From Ruania alkalisoli (lineage in GTDB: Bacteria; Actinomycetota; Actinomycetes; Actinomycetales; Beutenbergiaceae): a DNA stretch of 64,000 nt. The position numbers and the translations under genes were made by a program. Positions 47,570-57,701 of this stretch are shown here, in pieces (position 1 is the first letter of the stretch; every line of letters begins with the position of its first letter). Location of the stretch: NCBI RefSeq assembly GCF_014960965.1, contig NZ_CP063169.1, positions 3,009,581 to 3,073,580 of the forward strand, in the 5' to 3' direction. The notes under the pieces are model-generated. The model was not told where the DNA came from. It saw only the letters and a program-made list of their open reading frames with translations, and made no database searches.

Positions 47570-48099
47570 GCATCGCCCCCGCACTCTCGCCCCTGCGCCC
47601 GGCGCGCGCACCCGACTCCACATCCACCGGGTGGGATCGCTTACGTTTCGACGCGGCCGCCGAGCCACGAAACTCAGAGCCGGACACCGTCGCGGGCACC
47701 GCTACCGATATCGGACCCGTCCCAGTCGCCCCGCCCCGTCTGGTCTGGTCACGAGGGCGCGCCCCTGAGCGCACGGATCCGCAGCAATGGGCAGGGGTCC
47801 TGGTCCGCGCGTGCGCCGAAGCTCTGATCGGCGTACGCCCGGCCGCTCAGCTCAACCGCTGGCTCGACCCGGCTGTCTGGAGCGCTCTGAGTCGGCGCAG
47901 TGCGTTGGCGATGGATCTGCGTGGCAGGCCGCGCCTCCCCCGGCCGATCACGGTACGCCGGGTGATCGGCGGCGCCGTCACCGAGGCCGTGTGGGAAGGT
48001 TCAGTGATCCTCGATGACGGCGCCCGCGTGCGTGGAGTCGCTGTACGGCTCGAGGATCATCGCGGCCGCTGGCGCGCGACCGCGCTGCGCATTGGGTGA
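47566..48099 (+). CDS. Rv3235-family protein
   Basis: 177 residues coupled to the LysM gene by ATGA. The C-terminal 100 residues (QWAGVLVRACAEALIGVRPAAQLNRWLDPAVWSALSRR, seen as two helices, and the basic tail) match the Rv3235 family found next to secA in actinobacteria. A disordered Pro/Ala/Asp N-terminus of about 75 residues precedes it. Function unknown; the conserved placement suggests a link to secretion or the cell envelope. Confidence 0.82.
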   Translation: MSIAPALSPLRPARAPDSTSTGWDRLRFDAAAEPRNSEPDTVAGTATDIGPVPVAPPRLVWSRGRAPERTDPQQWAGVLVRACAEALIGVRPAAQLNRWLDPAVWSALSRRSALAMDLRGRPRLPRPITVRRVIGGAVTEAVWEGSVILDDGARVRGVAVRLEDHRGRWRATALRIG

Positions 48100-48106
48100 G
48101 GATTCC

Positions 48107-50986
48107 TCAGCGGCGCTTCTTCGCCGCCTTCGCTGCCCGGCGGCGCTGCTCCCGGTTCCCGCTGCCGGCCGACTGCCCGCCGCCAGACGACTGCGAAGGC
48201 CGCTCGGAACCGCCCGGGCCGCGCACGACCGTACTACCGTCCTCGCTGGGAGCCGAGTACTGCAGGGCCTGCGCCCGCTCCGGCGCACCGAGACCGAGCG
48301 GGTCCTCGACAGTCGCCGTGGGCGCACTGGCAGCAGGGGCGGACTTGGGTCCGGCGCGCCGGCCGCTCGCCGCCGCAGCGCTCGAGGCACCGACGCCCGC
48401 CTGCGCGGCCGTCGCCGCGGCGCTGCTCGAGGTGACCACCTCGGCGCCGTCGGACTCGGACTCGGAGGCTGCGCCGTCACCCTCGGGCTCCTTGCGTTTG
48501 ACCTCGAGGTTGAACAGGTAGCCAACCACCTCTTCCTTGATGGCCTCGTTCATGGCCTGGAAGAGCTGGTAGCCCTCGCGCTGGTACTCCACCAGCGGGT
48601 CGCGCTGGGCCATCGCGCGCAGGCCGATTCCCTCCTTGAGATAGTCCATCTCGTAGAGGTGCTCACGCCACTTGCGGTCCAGCACCGAGAGCACCACCCG
48701 TCGCTCCAGCTGGCGCATGATCTCGCTGCCGAGTTCCTCCTCGCGGGCGGCGTAGGCCACCTTGGCATCCGAGACCAGTTCAGCCACCAACTGCTCGGTG
48801 GTCAGCCGGGTGACCGTACCGGCCTCCTCGATCAGCTCCTCGGCCGTGATCGAGACCGGGTAGACGGTGCCCAGATCGGTCCACAACTGCTCGAGGTCCC
48901 ACTGCTCCGGGTGCGGGTTCGTCGTGGCTTCGGTGACCACGCCGGTGATGACGTCCTCGATGAAGGAGGCCGTCTGCTCCTGCAGGTCTCCGCCCTCGAG
49001 GAGCTCGCGGCGCTTGCTGTAGACCGCCTCGCGCTGACGCGAGAGCACGTCGTCGTACTTGAGGACGTTCTTGCGGATCTCCTGGTTGCGCCGCTCCACC
49101 TGCCCCTGGGCGCTCTCGATGCCGCGGCTGACCATCTTCGACTCCAGCGGCACATCCTCCGGGAATGTCGAGCTCATGAACCGCTCGGCCAGCCCGGAGT
49201 TGAACAGCCGCATCAGGTCGTCTTCGAGGGAAAGGTAGAACCGGGACTCCCCCGGGTCACCCTGACGCCCCGACCGCCCGCGCAGCTGGTTGTCGATCCG
49301 GCGCGACTCGTGCCGCTCGGTGCCCAGCACGTACAGACCGCCCGCCTCGGAGACCTCGTCGTGCTCGGCAGCGACCGACTCCTGCGCCTCCTCCAGCGCC
49401 TGCGACCACGCCTCCTCGTACTCCTCGGGCGTGTCGTGCGGATTCAGTCCTCGCTCGGCGAGGGCATCGATCGCGATGTGCTCGGCGTTGCCGCCCAGCA
49501 TGATGTCGGTACCACGACCGGCCATGTTCGTCGCGACCGTCACTGCGCCCTTGCGGCCGGCCATGGCCACGATGGACGCCTCACGCTCGTGCTGCTTGGC
49601 GTTGAGCACCTCGTGCGGCACGCGCTTCTTCTTGAGCATCTTCGACAGCAGCTCGGACTTCTCCACGCTGGTGGTGCCCACGAGCACCGGCTGCCCGGCG
49701 GCGTGACGTTCGACGATGTCCTCGACGACGGCCTCGAACTTGCCCAGCTCGGTCTTGTAGACCAGATCGGAGGCGTCGATGCGGGCCATCGGGCGGTTCG
49801 GCGGGATCGGCACGACACCGATCGAGTACGTGCCCTGGAACTCCCCCGCTTCCGTCATGGCCGTACCGGTCATCCCGGAGAGCTTGTCGTAACGGCGGAA
49901 GTAGTTCTGCAGGGTGATCGTGGCCAGGGTCTGGTTCTCGGCCTTGATCGTCACCCCTTCCTTCGCCTCCAGCGCCTGGTGCATACCCTCGTTGTAGCGG
50001 CGGCCCGGCAGGATGCGTCCGGTGTGCTGGTCAACGATGAGCAGCTCACCCTTCATCACCACGTAGTCCTTGTCGCGCGTGAACAGCTCCTTGGCCTTCA
50101 CCGCGTTGTTCAGGAACCCGATCAGCGGGGTGTTGAGGGACTCGTAGAGGTTGTCGATGCCGAGATGGTCTTCGACCTTCTCGATGCCGGGCTCGAGGAT
50201 GCCGACGGTGCGCTTCTTCTCGTCCACCTCGTAGTCCTCGTCGACCGTCATCGTACGGACGATCCGCGCGAACTCCGTGTACCACTTGTTCACGTCCCCG
50301 GAGGTGGGTCCGGAGATGATCAGCGGTGTGCGGGCCTCGTCGATGAGGATCGAGTCCACCTCATCGACGATGGCCATGTTGTGCCCGCGCTGGACCAGCT
50401 CGGCGGTCGACCACGCCATGTTGTCGCGCAGGAAATCGAAGCCGAACTCGTTGTTGGTGCCATAGGTGATGTCGGCGGCGTACATCTCGCGCCGCTCATC
50501 CGGCTTCTGCCCAGAGAGGATCACCCCGGTGGTCAAGCCGAGGAAACGGAACACGCGGCCCATCAACTCGCTCTGGTACTTGGCGAGGTAGTCGTTCACC
50601 GTGACGATGTGCACGCCCTTGCCCGAGAGGGCGTTCAGGTAGGCGGGCAGCGTGGCGACGAGGGTCTTGCCCTCACCGGTCTTCATCTCGGCGATGTTGC
50701 CGAGGTGCAGGGCGGCGCCACCCATGATCTGGACGTCGAAGTGCCGCTGGCCGAGGGTGCGCACCGCAGCCTCGCGCACCACCGCGAACGCCTCCGGGAG
50801 CAGAGCGTCCAGGGATTCGCCATCGGCGATGCGCTCCTTGAACGCGTCTGTCTCGGCGCGGAGCTCGTCGTCGGAGAGGTCGCTGGTCACCGCTTCGAGG
50901 GCGTTGACCTGAGCCGTCAGTCCCTGCAGCTGCTTGAGGATCTTGCCCTCACCCATGCGCAGGATCTTGTCGAGGATCGAAGGCAC
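48107..50986 (-). CDS. secA: Preprotein translocase ATPase SecA
   Basis: ATP-driven motor of the Sec pathway. From GTG 50986 (GGGAG upstream; [15 protein letters not shown]) it has 959 residues. Walker A is [17 protein letters not shown], Walker B is [19 protein letters not shown], and the second nucleotide fold has [17 protein letters not shown] and [22 protein letters not shown]. The C-terminal 130 residues are an Ala/Ser/Glu linker ending in a basic patch. The Cys-rich zinc site of E. coli SecA is absent, as in other actinobacterial SecA1 proteins. Confidence 0.97.
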   Translation of the reverse strand: MPSILDKILRMGEGKILKQLQGLTAQVNALEAVTSDLSDDELRAETDAFKERIADGESLDALLPEAFAVVREAAVRTLGQRHFDVQIMGGAALHLGNIAEMKTGEGKTLVATLPAYLNALSGKGVHIVTVNDYLAKYQSELMGRVFRFLGLTTGVILSGQKPDERREMYAADITYGTNNEFGFDFLRDNMAWSTAELVQRGHNMAIVDEVDSILIDEARTPLIISGPTSGDVNKWYTEFARIVRTMTVDEDYEVDEKKRTVGILEPGIEKVEDHLGIDNLYESLNTPLIGFLNNAVKAKELFTRDKDYVVMKGELLIVDQHTGRILPGRRYNEGMHQALEAKEGVTIKAENQTLATITLQNYFRRYDKLSGMTGTAMTEAGEFQGTYSIGVVPIPPNRPMARIDASDLVYKTELGKFEAVVEDIVERHAAGQPVLVGTTSVEKSELLSKMLKKKRVPHEVLNAKQHEREASIVAMAGRKGAVTVATNMAGRGTDIMLGGNAEHIAIDALAERGLNPHDTPEEYEEAWSQALEEAQESVAAEHDEVSEAGGLYVLGTERHESRRIDNQLRGRSGRQGDPGESRFYLSLEDDLMRLFNSGLAERFMSSTFPEDVPLESKMVSRGIESAQGQVERRNQEIRKNVLKYDDVLSRQREAVYSKRRELLEGGDLQEQTASFIEDVITGVVTEATTNPHPEQWDLEQLWTDLGTVYPVSITAEELIEEAGTVTRLTTEQLVAELVSDAKVAYAAREEELGSEIMRQLERRVVLSVLDRKWREHLYEMDYLKEGIGLRAMAQRDPLVEYQREGYQLFQAMNEAIKEEVVGYLFNLEVKRKEPEGDGAASESESDGAEVVTSSSAAATAAQAGVGASSAAAASGRRAGPKSAPAASAPTATVEDPLGLGAPERAQALQYSAPSEDGSTVVRGPGGSERPSQSSGGGQSAGSGNREQRRRAAKAAKKRR

Positions 50987-51141
50987 GCACACTCCCGGGT
51001 CGGTCCGATCGGCGCCAAGCGGCACCGACGCACCCTCCATCGTATGCGAGCCTGCTGCGGTCACCGCACCCGTGATCGCTGGCAGCGGAACGAGCCCCCG
51101 TCGGGCGAGGTGCCGTGCGGCCTGGGCACCCCCTGCCCAGG

Positions 51142-51780
51142 TCAGCGCTCGATGTCACCCAGAGGAACTCGTGCACCTGGCGTTGCGTACACGATCCGGT
51201 CCACGAGGTCGGCAGCGATCGCGGGCCAGTCGCCGACCTCGAGCGCATCGGGCAGCGTGAGCAGCTCAAGAATCAGCCCATTGATCGCGAGGTGGAGCAA
51301 CCGCACCTCATGAGCAGTCCCCGGCAATCGTGACCGATGCAAGAACGCGACGTCGGCGCGAAAGCCCCCGCGCACGAGTTCGGTGAGCACCGGCATCAGC
51401 TCAGGTCGCCGGACGGCCTCGAGCCGAATCTCCCAGAGCGCGACGTGCAGTGCTGGCTGCGCGAGCGCGCGCTCGACCAGTTCGACCATCAGGCGCACCC
51501 ACTGGTCGCGGGTGGGCTCGCGCGCAGCAGCCTCGACGAGTGCGGCGTCCTCAGGCGTGAGTCGTCGATAGAGACGTTCGGTGAGCGCCACGATCAGATC
51601 GCGGCGGGTCCGGAAGTAGTTCGATGTCGTGCCCGGCGGCACGCCGGCCCGGCGGTCGACGGCACGGTGGGTCAGGCCACGCATACCCTCCTCGGCGATC
51701 ACCGCGAGCCCAGCATCAGCCAGCACCAGCCGCCGGCTCATCCGGCGCGATGACGCAGCGGCATTCACGCGAATTCCCAT
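51142..51780 (-). CDS. TetR-family transcriptional regulator
   Basis: 212 residues. N-terminal helix-turn-helix [45 protein letters not shown], read as three motifs (about 18-62). The C-terminal ligand domain is of the YjgJ/TetR_C type. GGAG precedes the ATG by five bases. The upstream gap holds two perfect inverted repeats, probably its operators, shared with the divergent flavin-binding gene. Confidence 0.9.
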   Translation of the reverse strand: MGIRVNAAASSRRMSRRLVLADAGLAVIAEEGMRGLTHRAVDRRAGVPPGTTSNYFRTRRDLIVALTERLYRRLTPEDAALVEAAAREPTRDQWVRLMVELVERALAQPALHVALWEIRLEAVRRPELMPVLTELVRGGFRADVAFLHRSRLPGTAHEVRLLHLAINGLILELLTLPDALEVGDWPAIAADLVDRIVYATPGARVPLGDIER

Positions 51781-51790
51781 GGTGCTCCAG

Positions 51791-51833
51791 GTGACATGCC
51801 GCTACTGTATCGACATGTCACTACACCTGTAGT
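51791..51833. promoter_or_regulatory. Candidate TetR operators
   Basis: Two perfect inverted repeats lie in the divergent region. GTGACATG (51791-51798) and CATGTCAC (51814-51821) have a 15-base spacer. ACTACA-CC-TGTAGT spans 51820-51833. Both lie within 55 bases of the TetR start, a usual place for autorepression sites. Confidence 0.55.
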
Positions 51834-51917
51834 GGTTTGGCGCTGCACGGCTGGGGAATCCCTGCTCCGGTCAGCGCGCCCCGGGCTCACGATCAACTCA
51901 CGATGGGACTTCGCACC

Positions 51918-52400
51918 ATGGCCGACCTGGCGACCACTGCCCCCGCGTTCATCGAGATCGCTCACCGCATCGTCTGGGCGACGGCCGCGACTGTCGACCC
52001 CTCCGGCGGCCCGCGCACCCGGATCCTGCACCCGGTGTGGGAGTGGGACGGCGAGCGCCTCACCGGATGGGTCGCGACGTCTCCGCTGTCGCCGAAGGCG
52101 CGTCATCTGGAGCACGAAGCGCGCATGTCGATCACCTACTGGGATCCCAGTCATGACACCTGCACCACCGACTGCCGCGCCGTCTGGGAACTGGGTGAGG
52201 ATGAGCGTGCAGCAGGATGGCAACGCTTCACCGATGCGCCGGAGCCCGTCGGCTACGACCCACGGATCATCCCGGGATGGACCGGTCCAGAGGCACCGAG
52301 TTTCGGCATTCTGCGACTGGAGCCGACTCGGATCCGCGTACAACCGGCCTCGCTGATGTTGGGGCAGGGTGGCGAGCTACACACCTGGCGGGCCGCCTGA
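51918..52400 (+). CDS. Pyridoxamine 5'-phosphate oxidase-like flavin-binding protein
   Basis: 160 residues from ATG 51918; an ATG five codons earlier lacks a ribosome-binding site, whereas GGGA precedes this one. The split-barrel pattern (IVWATAATVDPSGGPRTRILHPVWEWDGERLTGWV, two strands pairs) is PNPOx-like. It would bind FMN or F420; the reaction is unknown. Divergent from TetR, which is its likely regulator. Confidence 0.78.
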   Translation: MADLATTAPAFIEIAHRIVWATAATVDPSGGPRTRILHPVWEWDGERLTGWVATSPLSPKARHLEHEARMSITYWDPSHDTCTTDCRAVWELGEDERAAGWQRFTDAPEPVGYDPRIIPGWTGPEAPSFGILRLEPTRIRVQPASLMLGQGGELHTWRAA

Positions 52401-52460
52401 GAAACAGCACCGGGAACAACGCCCGCCGTCAGGACAGGGCGGTGTGCCAGACTCACCGCC

Positions 52461-53384
52461 ATGCCCCCAGCCCCCATCGCACTCCTCGGGCTGGCCACGA
52501 GCCACCCTTTCTCCGATGCCGCCACGCTGCTGGACCTGAGACCGGGTACGGTCTTCGACGTCTGGGAGCCCGAGGCCGGGCGGCGTGCGATGTTCAACGA
52601 GCGGTTTCCCGGCCACCGTCTCCACACCCGGGTCGAGGACGCGCTCGCCGGGGCAGCGGGAGCTGTTGTCACGGTCCGCCCGCACCAGGTGGCCGAGGTG
52701 GTTGCCCGGGTGATCCAGCGCGAGGTGCCGGCCTTCGTGAACAAGCCGGTCGCCGTCACCGGGGCTCAACGCGACGCACTGGAGCCGCTGTGGACTCCGG
52801 CAGCCACCCGGCTGTTCACCAGTTCGGTGCTGCGGTTCGCTGCCGAGGTGGAAACCCTCCGGGCCGAGTTCGACCACACGCGCGCGCTTTCCGCGCACGT
52901 CACGGTCCGCCACGACGTCGGCCGGTGGACGCGTGGCTCCACGCCCTGGCAGGACGATCCGGCCGTGGGCGGCGGGCTCATCGGAACGATGGGGCTACAC
53001 GGTATCGAGCTGCTGGTCTCCTTGCTGGGCACGCGGGCATCCGTGGTCTCGAGCGAGGTATCCACCCGGTGGCACCACGGCCTGATCAGCGGTGATACCG
53101 GAGCAGTCACGATCCGCTGGGAGGCGGGGATCCTCGGGACGATCTCGATCGTCGGGGTCACCGAGCACGAGGGATACGAGATCGACGTGGAGACCGTCGA
53201 CGGCCCCCGGCAGGTGCGCCTACCTGCCAGCGGTGACGACGCGCTCGGCTACCGGGCCACGACGCAACGATTGGTGGCGATGGTCGACGACGCCGCGCCG
53301 TCACCGGTGCCGTGGGAGCAGACCCGGGCGGTGGTGGATCTGCTGGCCGAGGCGATCGCGCTGAGCACCAGCCCCAGGATCTGA
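52461..53384 (+). CDS. Gfo/Idh/MocA-family oxidoreductase
   Basis: 307 residues. The N-terminal dinucleotide fold is diverged (IALLGLATSHPFSDAATLLDL in place of the standard G-x-G-x-x-G). VNKPVAVT carries the family Lys-Pro, and the C-terminal domain includes GGGLIGTMGLHGIELL, where the family active-site histidine would be. Such enzymes oxidise or reduce sugars and cyclitols with NAD(P). It heads the right-hand carbohydrate region but converges on the next gene. Confidence 0.82.
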   Translation: MPPAPIALLGLATSHPFSDAATLLDLRPGTVFDVWEPEAGRRAMFNERFPGHRLHTRVEDALAGAAGAVVTVRPHQVAEVVARVIQREVPAFVNKPVAVTGAQRDALEPLWTPAATRLFTSSVLRFAAEVETLRAEFDHTRALSAHVTVRHDVGRWTRGSTPWQDDPAVGGGLIGTMGLHGIELLVSLLGTRASVVSSEVSTRWHHGLISGDTGAVTIRWEAGILGTISIVGVTEHEGYEIDVETVDGPRQVRLPASGDDALGYRATTQRLVAMVDDAAPSPVPWEQTRAVVDLLAEAIALSTSPRI

Positions 53385-53406
53385 ACCAGATCCCGCGGCA
53401 TCAGCT

Positions 53407-53434
53407 GCGCTGACGAGGAGATCCTCGTCAGCGC
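53407..53434. terminator. Bidirectional hairpin terminator
   Basis: Perfect 13-bp stem GCGCTGACGAGGA/TCCTCGTCAGCGC with a 2-base loop, between the convergent oxidoreductase (+) and epimerase (-) genes. It overlaps the stop codon of the latter. Confidence 0.8.
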
Positions 53435-54195
53435 GCCCGGCCCACTGCGTCCAGAGTTACGTTCCTGGCGAGCGGCGACCATCCCAGCAGCCGCTGAGCA
53501 CTGTCGTCGTCAATGGTCCGCGGGTCGGCGGCCAGTGCGATGGCCGCATACTCTCCGTGCCGGGTCAGGGTTCGCTCGACCGCGTCGGTGAGGTCATCGG
53601 GGTGGAGCGCCGGATAGGAGGTGCCGTCCTCGAGCCGCAGCGCGCGGGCCCCCTCGGCATCAGGGTTGGACGGCGAGCGCCACCGGGGCCAGTCGCGCTC
53701 CTGTGCAGGAAAGGCCAGTCGCAGCGAGGTCACTGTGGTCGGTTCGGCGGCCAGCGCGGCGCAGGCATGTTCGGCCAGGCGCTTGGTGAGCCCGTACGGC
53801 GCCGTGGAGTCCGGCAGCGCACCGGCGCGGATCGGGTGACGGCCGAACTCGTGGAAGACCGACAACGAGCTGATGTGCACGAACGACCGCACGTGTTCCT
53901 GCACACTCATCGTCAGGGCCTGAACCACACTGCCCACGTTCAGACGCACCGCTGCATCAATCTGGCGAGCCATCTCAGCGCCGCGCGGGACGATCGCCGC
54001 GAGGTGGACGACCGCTTCGGCCTCCGGAACGTGCGCCTCAAGGTTCGCGTACTCGTTCGCGTCCGCGACGACGCTGCGCACCCCGGGAATGGAGACGGGC
54101 CGGACGTCGAGGATGGTCACCTGGTGGCGGGCCCGCATACGTGTAGCCAGGGCGGTCCCGACGACGCCGCCTCCTCCGATGAGCAGGATCCGCAT
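53428..54195 (-). CDS. NAD-dependent epimerase/dehydratase family protein
   Basis: 255 residues from ATG 54195: extended-SDR motif ILLIGGGGVVGTALA (about 3-17), VVHLAAIVPRG, the catalytic Ser in VHISSLSVF, and YGLTKRLAE (Tyr-x3-Lys). Substrate unknown. Divergent from the main operon and sharing its 109-base promoter gap, so likely under the same operator. Confidence 0.85.
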   Translation of the reverse strand: MRILLIGGGGVVGTALATRMRARHQVTILDVRPVSIPGVRSVVADANEYANLEAHVPEAEAVVHLAAIVPRGAEMARQIDAAVRLNVGSVVQALTMSVQEHVRSFVHISSLSVFHEFGRHPIRAGALPDSTAPYGLTKRLAEHACAALAAEPTTVTSLRLAFPAQERDWPRWRSPSNPDAEGARALRLEDGTSYPALHPDDLTDAVERTLTRHGEYAAIALAADPRTIDDDSAQRLLGWSPLARNVTLDAVGRAR

Positions 54196-54234
54196 CTGCC
54201 GTCCTTCCGTTACGTGATCGTCATCCGTGATGGA

Positions 54235-54263
54235 TTGACAATAACGGTCCGGACCGTAAATAT
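54235..54263 (+). promoter_or_regulatory. Operon promoter with palindromic operator between -35 and -10
   Basis: TTGACA (54235-54240) and AAATAT (54258-54263) are 17 bases apart. The spacer contains the perfect 14-bp palindrome ACGGTCCGGACCGT (54244-54257). A repressor bound there would block the polymerase. The palindrome has the form of FadR/GntR- or LacI-type sites. The cluster itself encodes no obvious matching regulator. Confidence 0.75.
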
Positions 54264-54304
54264 GAAACAACTGCCGACGACGCCCCAGCGGAGGAACTCC
54301 AGCG

Positions 54305-55348
54305 ATGACGACCGAATCCGGTGCCCCCAGTGACGATGTGGCCTTGGAGCACCGACTCTCCTCCCCGTCCCCCGCGCTCGTCCAGGACGCCGCGCACATC
54401 GACGATGACCTGGTCATCCTCGGCGCGGGCGGCAAGATGGGGCCGACACTGGCGATGATGGCCCGCCGCGCCCTGGACGAGGCGGGACGCCGCGACGTAG
54501 CCGTCCACGCTGTCTCGCGGTGGAGCGACACCGAGGTGCGCGAGCGGCTCGAGTCCGCGGGAGTGTCCACCGTGGTCGCCGATCTCGCCTCGCCCGGAGT
54601 CGAGTCACAGCTTCCCGACGGCGGACACGTGGTCTTCATGGTCGGCGCCAAGTTCGGAGTCACCGGGCAGGAGTACCGGGCGTGGCTGACCAACGCCGCC
54701 CTCCCGCACACCGTGACGCAGCGCTACCCGCAGGCCCGGATCTCCGCCCTCTCGACCGGCAACGTCTACCCGTTGACCGATCTGCGCTCGCCCGCACCGG
54801 ATGAGACCTCACCGACCGGGCCGGTGGGTGAGTATGCGATGAGCTGCCTGGGCCGGGAGCGCGTCTTCGAGGCCGCCGCGGCCACCCGCGGCACCCGCCT
54901 GGCCTTGGTGCGTCTCAACTACGCCGTCGAACCGCGCTATGGAGTCTTCGCCGACCTCGCGCGCACCATCCTCGACGGTCGGCCGGTGGACCTGACGACC
55001 GGCTTCGTGAACGTCGTCTGGCAGCGTTACGCCAACGAGGTGGTGCTGCGCTCGCTGCTGCACGCCAGCGCGCCGGAGCCGTTCCGGATCAACCTCACCG
55101 GCCCCGAGACGCTCTCGGTGCGCACCGCGGCCGAGACGCTCGCCGCAGCACTCGGCACCGAGGTGACATTCGAGGGCCAGGAATCCGACAGCGCCCTGCT
55201 GGCCGACGCCACCCGCTGCCACGAGCTGTTCGGCTACCCGGACGTACCCGCTCGCACGCTGATCGGCTGGCAGGCCGACTGGATCGAGAAGGGAGGCCAG
55301 CTGTGGGACAAGCCGACGAAGTTCCAGCGGCGCGACGGTCAGTTCTGA
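54305..55348 (+). CDS. NAD(P)-dependent epimerase/dehydratase-like protein
   Basis: 347 residues. After a charged 35-residue lead comes the Rossmann motif LVILGAGGKMGPTLAMMARRA. STGNVYPLTD and VGEYAMSCLGRERVFE stand where an extended SDR has its Ser and Tyr-x3-Lys; the Lys position reads YAMSC, so the catalytic dyad is altered. The C-terminus (GWQADWIEKGGQLWDKPTKF) resembles sugar-nucleotide epimerases. First gene of the operon and two bases before the lyase gene. Confidence 0.8.
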   Translation: MTTESGAPSDDVALEHRLSSPSPALVQDAAHIDDDLVILGAGGKMGPTLAMMARRALDEAGRRDVAVHAVSRWSDTEVRERLESAGVSTVVADLASPGVESQLPDGGHVVFMVGAKFGVTGQEYRAWLTNAALPHTVTQRYPQARISALSTGNVYPLTDLRSPAPDETSPTGPVGEYAMSCLGRERVFEAAAATRGTRLALVRLNYAVEPRYGVFADLARTILDGRPVDLTTGFVNVVWQRYANEVVLRSLLHASAPEPFRINLTGPETLSVRTAAETLAAALGTEVTFEGQESDSALLADATRCHELFGYPDVPARTLIGWQADWIEKGGQLWDKPTKFQRRDGQF

Positions 55349-55350
55349 CG

Positions 55351-56394
55351 ATGGAGGCCACCACGCCGCGTCGCACCCGCGAGCAGATCACCGCGCGGCT
55401 GCGCGAAGGGCTGGTCATCCCTGCACTCCCCCTGGCACTACGGGAGGACAGCACATTCGACGAGAGGTACCAGGCCGCCGTCGTGCGCTACTACGCGGCA
55501 GCGGGTGCCGGTGGTGTGGCAGCGGCGGTGCACACGACGCAGTTCGAGATCCGCGACCCGGGCACCCGGCTGCTGGAGCCGGTGCTGGAGCTCACCGCCG
55601 AGGTGCTGGCCGAGACCGGTCTACTGAAGATCGCTGGTGTTGCCGGGGACGAGGAGACCGCGGTCGCCGAGGCCGAGCTCGCCGCCCGCCTCGGCTATGA
55701 CGCCGTGTTGCTGATCCCGCCGCGCAGTGGCGCGACGGACGAGACGCAGATGCTCGCCCGGGCCCGTTCCGTGGCAGACGTGATCCCGGTGATCGGCTTC
55801 TACCTGCAGGAGGCGATCGGCGGGCCGCGGCTGTCGGCTGCGTTCTGGCGGGAGTTCGCCGAGATCGAGAACGTCGTGGCCGTGAAGATCGCTCCGTTCG
55901 ACCGGTACCGGACCCTGGACGTGGTCTCGGCGGTGCTGAGCTCCTCCCGCGCGGACCAGATCGCTCTCTACACCGGCAACGACGACAACATCATCGGCGA
56001 TCTGATCACGCCGTTCACCGGCGGCCGCTGGATCGACGGCGGCCTGCTGGGGCAGTGGGCAGTGGGCACCCACGCAGCTGCCGGCCTGATGACCAGGGTG
56101 CACGCGGCGCGTGCGGGCGAGGATGAGGCGGTACGAGAGCTGACCGCCCGCGCCCCAGAGCTCACGGAGCTGAACGCCGCCGTCTTCGACGCCGAGAACA
56201 ATTTCCGCGGTTGCATCGCGGGAGTGAACGCCGTGCTCTGGTGGCAGGGACTGCTGCCGAGCATGCGTTGCCTGAATCCCGGCGAGGTGCTTTCGCCGGG
56301 ACAGGAAGACCGGATCCGCGGAGCGCTCGCTCGTTACCCGTGGACCTCGGACAAGGACTTCATCGCGGATCGTCTCAGCGAGTGGCTGCGATGA
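55351..56394 (+). CDS. Dihydrodipicolinate synthase-family (DapA-like) lyase
   Basis: 347 residues. TIM-barrel class I aldolase features: the Schiff-base lysine in NVVAVKIAPFDRY and the proton-relay tyrosine in VIGFYLQE. At over 340 residues it is longer than DapA itself (about 295), and its context argues against lysine synthesis. A 2-keto-3-deoxy-sugar-acid aldolase or dehydratase role would suit the two carbohydrate clusters but is inferred. The ATG lies two bases after the epimerase stop, with little Shine-Dalgarno signal. Confidence 0.82.
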   Translation: MEATTPRRTREQITARLREGLVIPALPLALREDSTFDERYQAAVVRYYAAAGAGGVAAAVHTTQFEIRDPGTRLLEPVLELTAEVLAETGLLKIAGVAGDEETAVAEAELAARLGYDAVLLIPPRSGATDETQMLARARSVADVIPVIGFYLQEAIGGPRLSAAFWREFAEIENVVAVKIAPFDRYRTLDVVSAVLSSSRADQIALYTGNDDNIIGDLITPFTGGRWIDGGLLGQWAVGTHAAAGLMTRVHAARAGEDEAVRELTARAPELTELNAAVFDAENNFRGCIAGVNAVLWWQGLLPSMRCLNPGEVLSPGQEDRIRGALARYPWTSDKDFIADRLSEWLR

Positions 56395-56438
56395 CCACCC
56401 GGATGCGAGGACGCATCATCCCACCCCCAGGAGGATTC

Positions 56439-57692
56439 ATGAGAACCCGAACCACAGCCACGATCGCCGTCGGAGCGGCGGCAGCGCTCGCGCTGACTGC
56501 CTGCTCCTCGGGCGATAGCTCAGCCGACGGCGGATCCAGCGAGATCACGCTCTGGATGTACCCCGTGATCGCCGATGAGGACGCCAGCCGCGACTACTGG
56601 GAGTCCTTCGAGGCGGACTTCGAGACCGAGCACTCCGACATCGACCTCTCGATCGAGCTCCTCCCCTGGGCCGATCGCGAGGAGAAGATCGGCACGGCGA
56701 TCGCTGCCGGTACCGGCCCCGACCTGGTGCTCCTGGTCCCTGACCTGGCGAGGAACTTCTACGACACCGGTGGCCTCAAGCCCATCGACGGCGCCATCGA
56801 TGACCCGGGCGTCTACTTCGAGGGCGCCCTCGCCGGCGGCACGTTCGACGGTGAGATCTACGGCCTGCCGATCTACCAGACGGCGAACACCACCGCCTAC
56901 AACACGGCACTGTTCGAGGAGGCCGGCATCACCGAGCTCCCGCAGACGTGGGACGAGATCCTGGACGCCGCGCCTGCCCTCGCCGAGAACGGCGTCTCCG
57001 TGCTCGACTACTCCGGCTCGGCCGAGACCACGCTCAACATCTCCTTCTACCCGCTGCTGTGGCAGGCGGGCGGCTCGGTGTTCACCGAGGACGGCAGCGA
57101 CATCGCCTTCGACGGCCCCGAAGGCGTCGAGGCGCTGCAGTTCCTGCTCGACCTGCAGGAAGCAGGCGGGCTCCCGGCCGATGCTGCCACCAAGACGACC
57201 GCCGTGGAAGGTGGTCCGCTCGGCCTGGGAACAGCAGCGATGTCGTACGGGATGTCCGGCGCCACGATCGACCAGCTCGAGGCGGCCGTCGGCGAGGAGA
57301 ACGTCACCGTCGGCGCTCCGCTCACTGGTGCGGTCCAGGCCTCCTTCGGCACACCGGGCATCATCGGCCTGACCACGATCAACGAGGATGAAGAAGCAGC
57401 TCTCGAAGTAGCCCGTGCCCTGGCGGCGCCGGAAGCGCAGTCCGCGATGTTCGAAGCGGCGGGCTGGTTCCCCTCCCGTGAGGATGCCGAGATCACGATC
57501 GAAGACGACGCCACCCAGGCGCTGTTCGACTCCCTGGCCGTCTCCAACCCGGGAGAGGCTGCACCTGGAGCGCGGCAGGTGATGTCCATCCTCGCCACGC
57601 ACATCCAGTCCGCCCTGCAGGGTCAGGCGACCGCCGAAGAGGCCATCGCCGACGCCGCAGCAGAGGCGCGGGACGCCATCTCCCGCCTGTAA
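56439..57692 (+). CDS. Extracellular sugar-binding lipoprotein of ABC transporter
   Basis: 417 residues from ATG 56439 with AGGAGG four bases upstream. Lipoprotein signal TIAVGAAAALALTACSSG, lipidated at the LTAC cysteine, then a family-1 solute-binding fold (ITLWMYPVIADEDASRDYWESF at the start). The substrate is probably an oligosaccharide. A strong hairpin after the gene probably lets it be made in excess over the permeases. Confidence 0.93.
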   Translation: MRTRTTATIAVGAAAALALTACSSGDSSADGGSSEITLWMYPVIADEDASRDYWESFEADFETEHSDIDLSIELLPWADREEKIGTAIAAGTGPDLVLLVPDLARNFYDTGGLKPIDGAIDDPGVYFEGALAGGTFDGEIYGLPIYQTANTTAYNTALFEEAGITELPQTWDEILDAAPALAENGVSVLDYSGSAETTLNISFYPLLWQAGGSVFTEDGSDIAFDGPEGVEALQFLLDLQEAGGLPADAATKTTAVEGGPLGLGTAAMSYGMSGATIDQLEAAVGEENVTVGAPLTGAVQASFGTPGIIGLTTINEDEEAALEVARALAAPEAQSAMFEAAGWFPSREDAEITIEDDATQALFDSLAVSNPGEAAPGARQVMSILATHIQSALQGQATAEEAIADAAAEARDAISRL

Positions 57693-57701
57693 CGGCTCCC
57701 G

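Noticed and set aside
48014-51313. Very long open frame (over 1000 codons) antisense to secA
   Set aside because: It mirrors secA codon by codon, has His/Arg/Val-rich low-information sequence typical of GC-rich shadows and matches no family.
55351-56394. dapA of lysine synthesis
   Set aside because: Too long, embedded in a sugar transport operon and without other DAP-pathway genes; kept as a DapA-family lyase of unknown substrate.
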